DNA from: Henricia sp. BOLD:AAB3569
Lineage: Eukaryota; Echinodermata; Asteroidea; Spinulosida; Echinasteridae
Length of the DNA: 64,000 nt
Reading direction: 5' to 3'
NCBI GenBank assembly: GCA_037783545.1
Contig: JBBELK010000529.1
Location: 124,001 to 188,000, forward strand
In this document: piece after piece, positions 11,621 through 23,400 of the stretch
Layout: each line of letters opens with the position of its first letter
Position numbering within the stretch: the first letter of the stretch is position 1
Program-made: the position numbers and the translations under genes
The notes under the pieces: model-generated
The model's input: only the letters and a program-made list of their open reading frames with translations
What the model was told of the DNA's origin: nothing
Database searches by the model: none

Positions 11621-12196
11621 ACATCGAAGGTCACCAGGAAAAAGAACAGCTGTAAGTTAGCATGTTCATCAAGCAGCTGTTACTCCAGTGAGGGCTTCTA
11701 TAAGATTTGTCCAATGCTCACTGAAATATTGCAAGATTTGAGGTAAGTGATTTCTTTTAAACCATTTGGATAAAAACCGTGGCGTAAGATGTCTGGTGTA
11801 GCTATAGACAGCTTTCCGGTGATGTCATGCTTTCCGCCATTTTGGGTGTCCTCATGACTCATGTGGCCTGAGTTCTAACCAGCAAAATAAGTGAGAAAAG
11901 CGTTTTGGTTGCACTTACCTCTGTTACTTTACACCTTGCTTTTGGTTGTTGTATAAAGGTCACCAAGGCCAATGGCCTCATGCCCTGCTGAGTTGGCCCT
12001 GATGCCCCTTCAAGATATACACTTTCGGAGGCCAACTTGGCCAGCATGCCCTATCCTCTTAAATTTCACGAGGCTTGTGTATACTAATAACCAGTGTATA
12101 ATTGGAACAAAGTTGGCCGTGGTGCCCCTCCAGTTGGCCTCGGTGTCCTTTGAAAGTTTGACAAAATCAAGGCCACAATGACAATGCCTCAACGGC

Positions 12197-12515
12197 TTAA
12201 AGGAGCGTGTTTAGAAAAATGGATTTCGTCCTAACCTAACAATCATATAAAACAATCATAGAAAACAGAACATTTACAATCTCCAATTTGGATATGGAAG
12301 CAAACGGTTGGTGTATTCACTGCACTTCATAGAACCAGATACGTAGTTTACAAAACATCAGTGGTTTTTCGACGATATCTTAAACAAATATACGGATTGT
12401 GAACGCGAAATTTCAGAATGGTAATGAGAAAAAAATGACAATTGTAGGGTATCAAAATCTCAACACCCATGGGAAAAATGGGGACTCAAAATGTGATCTG
12501 GACACGCTCCCTCAA
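12197..12515 (-). repeat. Repeat family A, copy 2 (uninterrupted)
   Basis: This intact copy is framed by GGAGCGTGT at the left and ACACGCTCC at the right. It provides the reference against which the interrupted copies (2757-3195, 24690-25050, 34150-34720) can be read. It has no coding potential. Confidence 0.7.
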
Positions 12516-12974
12516 ATTAATAATTATATCAGTTTTTGATGTAATTTGTTTTGTGTTTGTTGGAGATGGAGTGTGTACATTACTTGATTCCTGCCATGTA
12601 CAGTAAGAAAAAATCCAGAACGTGCCTTCAAAAATATAATTATGATTACGTAGTCACTGCCATGTGGTGCAATGACTCACAGTTTCCATTGATTTTAGAA
12701 AGATGCATACGTTTAGCGCCATGTGCAAAATAAATCAATTTCTGTCAGCTAATTTAAATTCTCTTAACATTCGCAGCATTTCATGCTTGTCATTCTTAAA
12801 AATGCTATCTAAAAATAATTCTTAATATTTGAAAGCAACAATGCTGCTAATATTACTATTTGAATCAACTCAGCTGATAATGTTTTGTTTTTTTGCCTGC
12901 GTTTGTCGCTTGTGCGTGTTTGTTAATGTGTACAATTTAACATTTAAAATTTATAAGCGTACACTCGTACTTTT

Positions 12975-13502
12975 AAAGGCCCTGTAGATGATCTGTTTTT
13001 GAGCGATTCTGCGAATAAAACCATTATAAATCAAAAGAAAGACATCAACAAACTCATCCGAAGAAATTTCAGCTTTGTCAAATGTACCACGTTTAAAAAA
13101 ACAATGAAAATCCATATGCATTTTCCTGGTCTTGGCGAGGTGTTTCAAATATTCGTTCTCATTTGATCGGGTACTCTGTGGCTTGCGTCATGCACTCTGT
13201 GGCGCAAATACTGCGTGTGCGCGCGATCCATAAAAATGCATCGCGTTGGAACACGCACACGGAGTACACAGCGCCCATGCATTTTGGACCGCGTAGATGC
13301 GAACCAAAAATAAGTAAATCGTTTGCAAACGATCTAAATAATTTCATCTTTACGGATGATTTTCTGGTAAAATTATATCATTTTGAGCGAAAACCTTTAA
13401 TTGGATAGTTGCTATTAATTTAATCTTTACTTTCAGAACTTTTCCCCTGTAAACTCGTCGATTACTTTTTGGGGTCATTGCAAATGATCCACTGGGCCTT
13501 TA
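12975..13502 (+). mobile_element. 530-bp dispersed element C, copy 1
   Basis: A second copy lies at 29409-29935 in an intron of the receptor gene and is nearly identical by eye over most of its length. Both begin with CCTGTAGATGATCTGTTTTT and end around CACTGGGYCTTTAAG, giving short inverted termini (AAAGGYCC-like). A shared 80-residue open frame around 13163-13408 has no recognisable domain and looks incidental. It is probably a non-autonomous DNA transposon. Confidence 0.75.
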
Positions 13503-13808
13503 AGTCATTATTAATTAATGACTTTTTGTTTTGGCTTAGTATAAGGTGAATATAATTTATTATTTGACTTGGCATTAAAAGCTGTTTTTGTGCCTTAGTT
13601 TTTTTGCAGCATTAGTTTATTTATTTTGCAGCATTAGTTGTTGTTCAAAAGAACATTTAATGCATTTTTCAAACATATTATGTTTTAACTTCATGAAATT
13701 AGTCTTTGCTTGATAATGCAAGTTTTTTAGAATTTTTAGCAGTGGTGAATGCTATACATACACTGTATCAGATAGGAGATGCTTTCCATTCAGTGAATGT
13801 CACGACTA

Positions 13809-14065
13809 AAGCCCGGTATACACTGGCACTTTTTCGGCCGGCGCGACTCAACTCAACTCAACTGGAGCCAACTAGTTGGTGAAAGTTGGTAAGTGTATAC
13901 CACTTCACAACTCAAATCGGAGTCAGTTGCTTCTAGTCCGAATTTGTCTGAACTAGTTTTTCAGCAGTGTTAAAAAACTAGGACCGACTGACACCAACTC
14001 TAACCATCGAGTTGAGTTGAGTTGAGTCGCATCGGCCGAAAAAGTGCCAGTGTATACCAGGCTTA
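13809..14065. mobile_element. Foldback MITE with long terminal inverted repeats
   Basis: The left end reads AAGCCCGGTATACACTGGCA and the right end is its near-complement ending GTGTATACCAGGCTTA. The arms continue through CTTTTTCGGCCG and several ACTCA/GAGTT words. The element is 257 bp with inverted arms of roughly 50 bp and has no coding content. Confidence 0.85.
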
Positions 14066-15049
14066 AGACTAGCCAATGGGCTTAGGGGAAGAAAATTGGG
14101 GGGGGGGGGGAAACCCAACAAAACAAAGACAATTTGAAGAAATTTACTAGATCTGAATTGACCTAATCTACTGTTTGAACATCTTTTTATATCTTTGAAT
14201 AATTTTTGGGAATAATGTTTTGGCCATGTTGCTCAATTTCGGCTTTAATATACCTTTTATGCATTTGCCTTGGTGTTTCTTATGAGAAATTATTGTATTT
14301 TAAGAATATTCTAAGTATATTCTCATATCTGCAGTGCCTTGCGACTACTTATTCTGTGACTGCTTTTAAAACTTAACTGTAAGTTTGCAGTTCATACAGT
14401 CCTGTTTACCTTTTGCCGTCCTTTTTAAAGTACAAATAGAATTCTTTGTTTTTTTATATTTTAACCCCGTCTTTCATTTGTAGTAGCGGTTGTTTTAACT
14501 TTGTATTTAATCATTGTAAATACTCTTAAAAATATGAAGCACATAAAAATGGAAAATATTTGTGATACATGTATAATATTATAATTTGTAAATCAGTAAT
14601 AGATATTTTGAGATAATTTTGGGATAGAATATGAAAGTAAAATTTGAAAAATAAACAAAAAATTTAAATTTGTTAAAAAATTTAGACCAGTTTGTATTTT
14701 ATATATAAAATATTGGGCATGGCTATTCTCCTGTAAGTTTACCAAGCAACAAAAGAAACACAGATTTTCTCCAGAAACAAGTTAAATTTTATTTTTTTAA
14801 ATTAAGTTGACATCAAAATATACACATATCAGTTTTCTCATGCATGCCTGCTCAAAGATCTTGTGTTAACTAAAAATACCCATTATCAAATTGTCTGAAA
14901 TTTTTAATCAAAAAGTGAGGAAAGTTTTCATATTTCATTTGTTGCTTGGTACATACGTTTATATCTTGCTTTATAGAATGTCATCAAAGTTTAATCTACC
15001 CCAGTCACTGAGCTGAAAGTTGATGCAAGGGAAAAAAACTGAATTATTT

Positions 15050-15365
15050 TATTGTATAAAATGAAGCTTTTGCGTATTACATGCGTTTCTGATACCGTGT
15101 AGCACACCGAGCCCCAATCCGATGTGTGTCCACACTGGGCACACAAAAGCACACGCGTATGCGCGCGTCATGCATCGAGTTAATGGATTGTGCGTGTGTA
15201 CAACGCGCGCATGAGTACAGTAACAAAAAATACTATACAACAGTGCACATGCAGTTGTAAACGTTGGAAAAGAACTGAAGTTTTCAGCATCAAACAGACA
15301 AAAATCTTGCATAAATCTTACAAAAGCTTCATTCTATATAACAATAATAATATTTGATGTCTTTT
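15050..15365 (+). repeat. Dispersed repeat D, copy 1
   Basis: About 315 bp shared in the same orientation with 32268-32585 in the receptor gene. Common landmarks are TTTCTGATACYGTG near the start, GGGCNCACAAAAGCACA in the middle and GTTGGAAAAG near the end. It is non-coding and probably transposon-derived. Confidence 0.7.
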
Positions 15366-16819
15366 CGTCATGAAAATACTGAACTCGCCTTGGCTCGTTT
15401 GGTATTTTCATGACTCGTGCGGTATATTGTCATATCGCCCTCAAAGCAATTCAATATTATATAAATCTCTCTCTCTGATAAACCCGATTGCACGAGATTC
15501 AGATATTCTATACTCTCATCCTTCAGTCATTGTTGTCCCACTCTGTTTGTTTTGTGCCCCAGCTGTCGTTCTTTTTTGCATTTTTTCTTTTCAGTTATAA
15601 ATTGCTTTTTTTATCGCTATGCGGTGCATTCATGTACATTGCACTGGCAGCCCACACTTTTTTAATTAATGGTTTTGAAAATGAATAATTTGTCTGTGGG
15701 TGGAGTGGACCAGTCAAATTTATACCATAAAAAATATAAATTATGATGTAAGAAATTTAATTATTTACATGTAGAAAAAAATGGAAACTACATATTTGTC
15801 ATCGGACATTAATTCAGTCAATCAATATCATATCCTTGGAAACGATTTAAAAGGCCACCCTCGCATAAAATCCTTTCGCAAATCCATTGTTGCAATGTCA
15901 CACCTTTTTTAAAAAGTAAATTGGCAAACATTTAGCCTTAGATTATCTATAAAGTAATTGATTTTGGAACACGTGTTGCTGTTTAAATAAGTGTGAATTC
16001 CAAAAAGGAAAAAAATGAATCTATTCAAATGTTGATATTGTCAATGACGCACACGTCATGTCATATTGGTATTTATTAGGCGTGGCAATTGGAATTATGC
16101 ATTTATCAGTGGGTGTCTGGAGGTTATTGTCAACAATTTAAATTGTTTTTAAATGGCAAATGGCGGTGATCTGCAAATTTCAACTGCTATGGACTACACT
16201 GCTAGTGACAGTGCTTTGATATAACTCAGTGGGCAATAGCGTCAACTCGCAAACTGTACTCCAGAATTGAGGATTGGACATTGTGCTGTGCATCTGATGG
16301 TTTGAAAGTATCTCCAAAAATCTCAAAAATGTTGATATTATTACAAATGCTGAAGTACACAGCCAGAACATTTGAATATTTGCTGGATATAAACTGATTT
16401 TGAACGGGATTTTGAACATTTACTGACATCACCCCAAAAGGAAAGAGCTAGGTGTCTTCTTTTGTGTGATCAAAGTTTCTGCCTGGTGGGTGTTTTTCAG
16501 CTTAGCCACTGAATTAAGAGAGAAGCGATTTAGATTTTAGAAGCGAGAGGATTAACTCCTACACGAGGATGTATATTGAAAGCCACAGAATCAAGCAGGA
16601 CTGAAGATTGAATCCACATACTGGGTACTGACTTTGATGGGATTCGAACCAGGTCCATGGCGATGAAAGATGAACAAAGTATTGCTACACCAACCTGATT
16701 CCTCAGATAGTGGACTAGTAGGACTGGGACAGTTAAATCAACAGTCTGAGGTTCACCCTCAATTTCTGCTCTGATCAACTCGTCTCCATGAAATCACAGT
16801 AACAGTTATATTGGGTGCT

Positions 16820-16945
16820 TGGGGGAAAACCTGAGGGAGTATGCCACTGTGCCTTATAGCTCAGTAAATAGAACAACTGCCCAGTGACTCAGAGGTCTTG
16901 GGTTCAAAGACCCATATGATTTTTGTCTCATTCCAAGTTTAGTTA
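16820..16945 (+). repeat. tRNA-like SINE remnant
   Basis: AACCTGAGGGAGTATGCCAC is followed by a decayed D-arm (TATAGCTCAGTAAATAGAAC) and a B-box-like GGGTTCAAAGACCC. It matches one unit plus spacer of the tandem array at 10670-11412, with more mutations. It is not a functional tRNA. Confidence 0.6.
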
Positions 16946-17179
16946 AGGGAGAACAAATCGCTGGAAATATCGGCCGGGGCGGACATCCGGGAACTCTCAA
17001 TATTGACATAATCTTGTTCCCAACTTCATTTGCTTAAAAGTGAATAGGTTACAAGCCTGTTACCAGATGGAAAACAATAGACGTTTTCACAAACTGACAT
17101 AATTTCAACCGTGCCCATATTAGCTGGCAAGAATGTAATGTTGTATAAACTGAATTTGTTGGAATATAAGGGACAAAAA

Positions 17180-17419
17180 ATGAAATTCAGCATGTTATCA
17201 ACTCGGTCATACATTCATGGAAAAAATCGTCAACCAATTGGAATTCAATTGTTGTTGGTTATTGTAAGCTTCGTACTTTGTCTCGCGTACGTGCAAACTC
17301 TCGTACCTGCCCAGCCCGTTTCGTTACGACAGCTTTATGCTCAGGGCATTGCGACAGTAACCGTGATGCCAGAAAATGCCACATGTGGGACTAATGGGAG
17401 CGAGATATTCTGCTCTTTG
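17180..17419 (+). CDS. Receptor exon 1: signal peptide and start of LamN
   Basis: It encodes a basic N-terminus, a hydrophobic core (IGIQLLLVIVSFVLCLAY), then a luminal stretch ending with two Cys (CGTNGSEIFC) that begins the laminin N-terminal domain. The donor GTGAGT follows codon 80 in phase 0. Cleavage after the hydrophobic core is expected, making this a type I membrane protein. Confidence 0.8.
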
Positions 17420-20400
17420 GTGAGTTTACTTATTTGTTTATTTTTTATTTTTTTTTTAAATATTTTTATTTATATTTCTTTTATAGTCCAATTGGGAGTT
17501 CGCAGGTTACCTTGTTATAACGATTAAGAGCCTTGTATTAAGTAAATGTAATAATTAATTATTATATGTACCAGGAATGATGAAAACAATGAAGAACAAA
17601 GGATTTTGACACAAACACTGTATTTAAAAAAAGAAGTGCTCGAGTGGGACTTGAACCCACAACATGCATACTACAGTGTTGCATGGGTCTAAACATGTGA
17701 AAATCAGTGGGACGTGAAATTTGATAGAATAATCTCACATTTTGAATTGACAGTGGTAGTCATATACACATGTACATGTACCGAAAAACAAAAGAAACAC
17801 AAAATATTTCCCCACTTTTTGATTGAAAAAGCAGTCAATCTGAGAGTGGGAATTTTCACCACATGTATATCTTGTACCCACCCTCCACCGCGGATGTCCC
17901 ATTGTTCCGCTTTTGTTTGGACTTGCGACTGCTCTCATTTGTTTTGTACATGCATGATTCCAAATCGCAAACGTCCTTGGCAATCGCGGACCCTATTGTT
18001 CCTATTGTTAAACGTCCCCCATTTGAATACAGAAACCCGCACACAAGCTAGATTGCGGTCTTTCATAATGAACATGTTATGTGAATATTTCGATGTCAAC
18101 TTAATTTCAAAAGAAATTTTCAAAATTTGATTAAACTGAAAAAAGACAAGGAAATTTAAGTCTTTTTACATTCATAGAAATAAACATTGATTCCCGTACA
18201 CAGGTGGACCCTCGATTCTGTTTCACATGCCAGGCCTCAAAACCACACGCTCATCCACCACACTACATCTTAGACATCGATAACAGCACCTACTGGCAGT
18301 CGTCAACCTGGGAGCAAGTCTACCCAAGTCTACGGGGGTTCATTATTAACATCACCATATCCCTAAGAAACAAGATGTACGTTCTACAAGGAGATGTTAT
18401 CATCAAATTCAGAACCCCAGTTCCGAACGCGATGGTACTTCAGAAATCTAACGACGGCGGAGCGACTTGGCTGACCTATCAGTATTTTTCAACGGACTGC
18501 GCGGATGATTTCAACATGGCAGAGGCGAACGGCCCGTTAGGCCTGGATGCGCTGTGCGTGAACCCGCATCGTCAAATTGATGGTCAGAGAGGGATTGTTA
18601 AGTTTGATTTGACGAGGAAGATTACAGCTCTCGCGGGAAACCAAGTGGGGTTTTTGTTTGCGGAGTTGGAAAAGCAAGGGACGCTCTGGGAGTTTTTGAC
18701 GGTGACCGATTTCAGGGTGATGTTGGTTAGGCCGGCAAACCACAGTCTCTTGAGCGAACAAAAATCGCATTATGGGATATACAGCGTTGATGCTGATTTA
18801 AGGTAATAATAATAGTCATTTATATTGTGCACATCCCAAGAATGGTCACGGTACACGCATATTATTACCCCCTTTATTTGGCTCTTAATAGCATTCCTTA
18901 ATTTAACCTGAGCGCTCCCTGGGGAGTATACAGCCTGGGGAGTATAGGGGTGGAAAAAACAATAAAAAGTCAAACAAATTTTTACAAAAACAGAAGGAAA
19001 AACATTCTCGATCCTTTCACATGAAATAATCTGTTAGCAAAACTTAAAAGGGAAACGGTAAAAAAATGACTTCTTTCTTAAACCAACTTTCAGATGATCG
19101 TCAAAAAATCTAAAACTATTTTCTCACAATTGTAACTTTTTAACCAAAGATTGTATTCACATGGGTTTTCACTAATATGTATAACACCAAAATTACAGTG
19201 GCCATATCCCTTCAGAAAATGTACTTTTTAACATGCCTGCCCCATGTTTTTTATGTTACTGGATATTTGCCAGAAATCTGTTATTTTTTAAAAATTTTTC
19301 CTAGCTGTGACTGTAACCTGCATGGAAGCTATTGTGCAATGAGCGGTGCTTCGGGCCAAGTCCTATGTAACTGCCTTCACAACACAGAGGGCCAGAGCTG
19401 TGACCAGTGTCAGTCGGGGTACCGGGCATTGCCATGGCAACCAGGATCTTATCTGCCATTCCCTTTTGGAACAGCCAATGACTGCAGAGGTAAGTTTGGT
19501 TGATTGCACTTTCAACCAATCAAAATACAAGAAGTACCTATAACATTAAAGGTAAATCATATCATTAAAAAAGAAAAACCTTACTCAAACTGTTGACATC
19601 AAAATGGTAACAAACACCACATTATATTTTTTTCTTCGAAGATGATACTTTCTGTAAAAAAATTGACAACTGAAGGTGGTTTTTAAACAATGTGTACTTT
19701 TTTTTACCATTTACTTAACACAAAAACCATGCATAGATATTAAATGAAGGTTTCTGAAGCATTGAGGTATCTATATGGGTCTTTCCACTAGTAATGGGGT
19801 ACATTTCTGTAACATTCAAGATCTTAGGTCCCAGTTCACTTCAAATGTCTTAATTTTATCTTTAAATTATCAAGCTAAACTGAGGAAATAGTCCTACAAC
19901 ATACATTTGTGAAAACCCTGTGCACAAATTTTCCTATTTAAATACGCATGTAACAAAGACACAAAATGTCACAAAATGGTCTGTCCACGTTATGTAATAG
20001 GAAATTTTGTACACAAGCTTTTCAAAAATGTATGTTGTGGCAGCAATTTCTTACCTTTTTGGGCAAAAGTTATCTCCTGAGAACAAAACAAGGACATTTC
20101 TTTAATATGAGATAAACTAAAGACAAAATAAGAAAATATTTGAAAAATATTATTATGAAAAATATTATTTGAAAAATAAGTCAATAATTCCTTTCAGATG
20201 AAAGGAATTATTGACTTATTTTTCAAATGTACCCCATTACTGTGGACAGACCCATGTACATACATGTACACTGTAGCTACAATTTCTGCAGGCTAGTTTA
20301 ATTACCAACATTCTTCTTCAGATATGTTATGCCCTTATTCCAGGAATCCGTAAAATGATTCATCTTGCAAATAATGTTAAATGGTAATATTGCTTGAAAT

Positions 20401-23400
20401 TCTCATCTGAATTTTAATGGTAAAACAATTTCGTTTTTTGTGCAGTTTGTGCATGGGAGCTATTTTCATTAGTTTTTCTACTCTTTATTTTAAAAAGGAT
20501 TTTCCACTTCAGATAAATTTTCTGTTACAATTTGTACAAAAATGCCAACTATGCTATATACATATATTTGTTTTTCAACCATGCTGGTATTATTTCTTCC
20601 CCTCAAATGCTCATGTCCTTGTGTAGTGCCACCCCTCTATCAGGAATGAAATCACCCAGGCCTTTTGTCTGGCCAATAGCAGGCCCAGAAGTGCTGATTT
20701 GCATAAAAATAGTTGGTACTATTGTCATTGAGTAGGTGGTTATTACACAGTTTACATGGTTGAACAGACAGACTGAAGTTGTATATAGAATGCATTTGTG
20801 GAATGTGGATAAAATGCATTGGTCTGTCAATATTGCGTAGACCAACATTTATTTGCAAAGATCCTTTTACCATGCATTTAAAGAAATAATTTTGGTGTCC
20901 ATTGTGCGATCAGGAGTGGAGTATACTTGTACTTGGTTCGGCAGTTAAGTTAAATTATTTTGTGGGAAAACTACTTTGGATCAGCATATGTTTCAGAATC
21001 TTCTGAGTTCTGGTTCTACGATGATTGAACATTTCTGAGCTTTCAACTTCGGGTTACACCACATTTGCGACTGACTACCGGCCGGTACTGACTGCAAATT
21101 TTCTGCACAGAATCTGCATTGTCACTACTTCCAAAAGAGTTTGTTTGCTGTGATTTTGTGCATGACTGGATTCACCAAAATGGCCACTTGGATTATTTCC
21201 GCACGGTCTGTTACAGTTACTGTAATGGTGTTAATTCTCTGTGGACTTCCCTTGTCAGTTTCTCCACAAAATTCAACAGAATTATTGCCAGTAAACTCCG
21301 CAGAATTACCACCGGTAAACTCCACAGAATTACCACTGGAAATATCTACGGAATTATCCCCGGTAAACTCAACAGAATTACCACTGGAAATGTCTACGGA
21401 ATTATCCCCGGTAAACTCAACAGAATTACCACTGGAAATGTCTACGGAATTATCCCCGGTAAACTTCACAAAATTACCACCGGAAAACTCCACATCCAGG
21501 GATTTACCACCGGTAAATTCAACAAATCTAGCACTGTTAAAGTCCACAACTTTACCAACAGTAAATTTCACAGAATTACGACCAGTAAACTCCACAGAAT
21601 TACCATCGGTAAACTCCACAGAATTACCATCGGTAAACTCCACAGAATTACCATCGGTAAACTCCACAGAATTACCATCGGTAAACTCCACAGAATTACC
21701 ATCGGTAAACTCCACAGAATTACCTCTGATAAACTCAACAGTATTTCCATCGGAAAACTCCACAGAAACGATCTCAACAAAATTGAACTCCACAGAATCT
21801 TATTCTACGGAATCGACAGAATCCAACTTTGCGGAATCCAATTCCACAATGTACAACTCCACAGAATTCATGTCTTCAGAATCTAATTTCACAGGTATGT
21901 CAGTGTTGTATCATATTTGTATGGCAACCATAACGGAGAGAAATTTAAAATTATACATGTAATTGGAAATATGACGTATGTCAAATCATCAAAATGAAAA
22001 TTGGGTATTTTAACCCTAACTTTATCATGTGGTTATTTGTATTAGGGCTGAGGGCAGTATAGTCGACAAAAACGGGCTTTTCAAAAATCACGAAAAAAGA
22101 TTGCATTACTTATTAGGCCAATTAAATTAAATTTACTAGTTTCTCGTCAGCATTTGACAATTTTTTTCCCATTAAAATGTCTTCAGCAAGTGCAAATTTG
22201 ATGGGAAAACCTAAATTTAGGAGTAACAAATTAAAATTTTACAGTCAGTCTCATGTTTTGTACACAATGTCGCAAACAGCGGTCAATTGCTAAGTTATTT
22301 CTGATTGGTAAGAATTTATGTTATAACCATATTACTGGTTTTTTTGGTTGTTTCATTAAAATTAATATTTATTAATAAATATTAATAACCATTAACAACC
22401 ATCACAACCACTACAGGTCTGATTTTAAAAAAAAATTAAGAATTTACAACGAAAAGCTAGGATTTGTTTTTCAGCTAGTTACACACACCTATAGTTACAC
22501 ATTGTATATTTGTAAACGAGGTTTGAAATAACAGTTGATTCTTTCCGTTGTTTCAAGGAAAAAGGTTTATTTTCCTACCAGTACATTGTATTTCCAGCAC
22601 TACCAGCAAAAACTTACTATCGTCACATCAGTTATTTTTTTAAAAATGCACGTCATAATTTAGTAATTGCAGAATGGTTATCAAATACAGGTATGCAAGT
22701 GATTCTTTCCACGGTAAAGGGGCATTTTGGCAACACAGATCATAAGTTCCAGAAAATACCTTTGTCTGGTCTCAAAATAAAACAAATAAGTTTCAATTGT
22801 TCTGAAGAGATAACTTGGGCCCAAAAAAGGGTTACAAATAGTGTGACAACATGCCTTTCTAAAAACCCTGTGTACAAATTTCCAATATACGCTCGTAATC
22901 GGGATGGCCTAAAATGTAACACAAGTGTGTATCTAAAATATGCCACATTGTAAGAGTGTGTAGTTTGAGATTCTAACGTGGTGAAATGCTGACAATATTG
23001 CGGACATTTATTTTTTATTTTTATTTATTTACCGCATCCAACAGCGGAGGGACCGCCAATTACAGGAATAGGAGCAACTGTGGTCGAGTGCCTTGCTCAA
23101 GGGCACAGGTGCCACAACCCGTCGCGGCCCGGAATCGAACCTACATTCTAGTACTATATAGCACAGGAACTTAAGTTCGACGCACTAGACCGCTCGGCCA
23201 TAACACCCCACTCGGCCATTTACACCTGCTGTGGCAATAGTGCATGCAGTTAATACTCCCCAGGTCTGTCTAATTACATCAACCTTACGGGGTACTTGTC
23301 CGCAAATTACATGCAGTATTAATTTATAAATCCTATTACAGATTGCTAATATTAGTATTAGATGTTTGTAATTTAAGACATTGTTATATATGTAATTAAA

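Larger units (their letters stand above)
11621..17179. other. Intergenic region between EF-hand gene and receptor gene
   Basis: No gene is recognised in 5.6 kb. It includes the 3' end of the EF-hand transcript (an AATAAA word lies near 12724, unproven), repeat A (12197-12515), a 530-bp repeat (12975-13502), a foldback element (13809-14065), a poly-G tract (14099-14110), a 315-bp repeat (15050-15365) and a tRNA-like remnant near 16845-16920. The promoter of the receptor gene should lie at its right end. Confidence 0.5.

Noticed and set aside
13163-13408. 81-residue open frame shared by element C copies
   Set aside because: It is conserved only because the two DNA copies are recent duplicates; differences are not biased to third positions by eye and no domain is recognisable.
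21141-21258. ATG and hydrophobic segment just before the stalk exon, looking like a signal peptide for a separate mucin-like protein
   Set aside because: The sequence ends in a good acceptor (CTTCCCTTGTCAG) and the phase-1 junction from exon 3 continues the same frame. The hydrophobic stretch is then intronic. An alternative transcript starting here remains possible but unsupported.
21125-21793. 222-residue open frame on the minus strand over the stalk exon (EFTDGNSV-type repeats)
   Set aside because: It is the reverse of the 24-nt coding minisatellite. A repeat length divisible by three keeps several frames open on both strands. The plus-strand frame alone fits the splice phases and the receptor.
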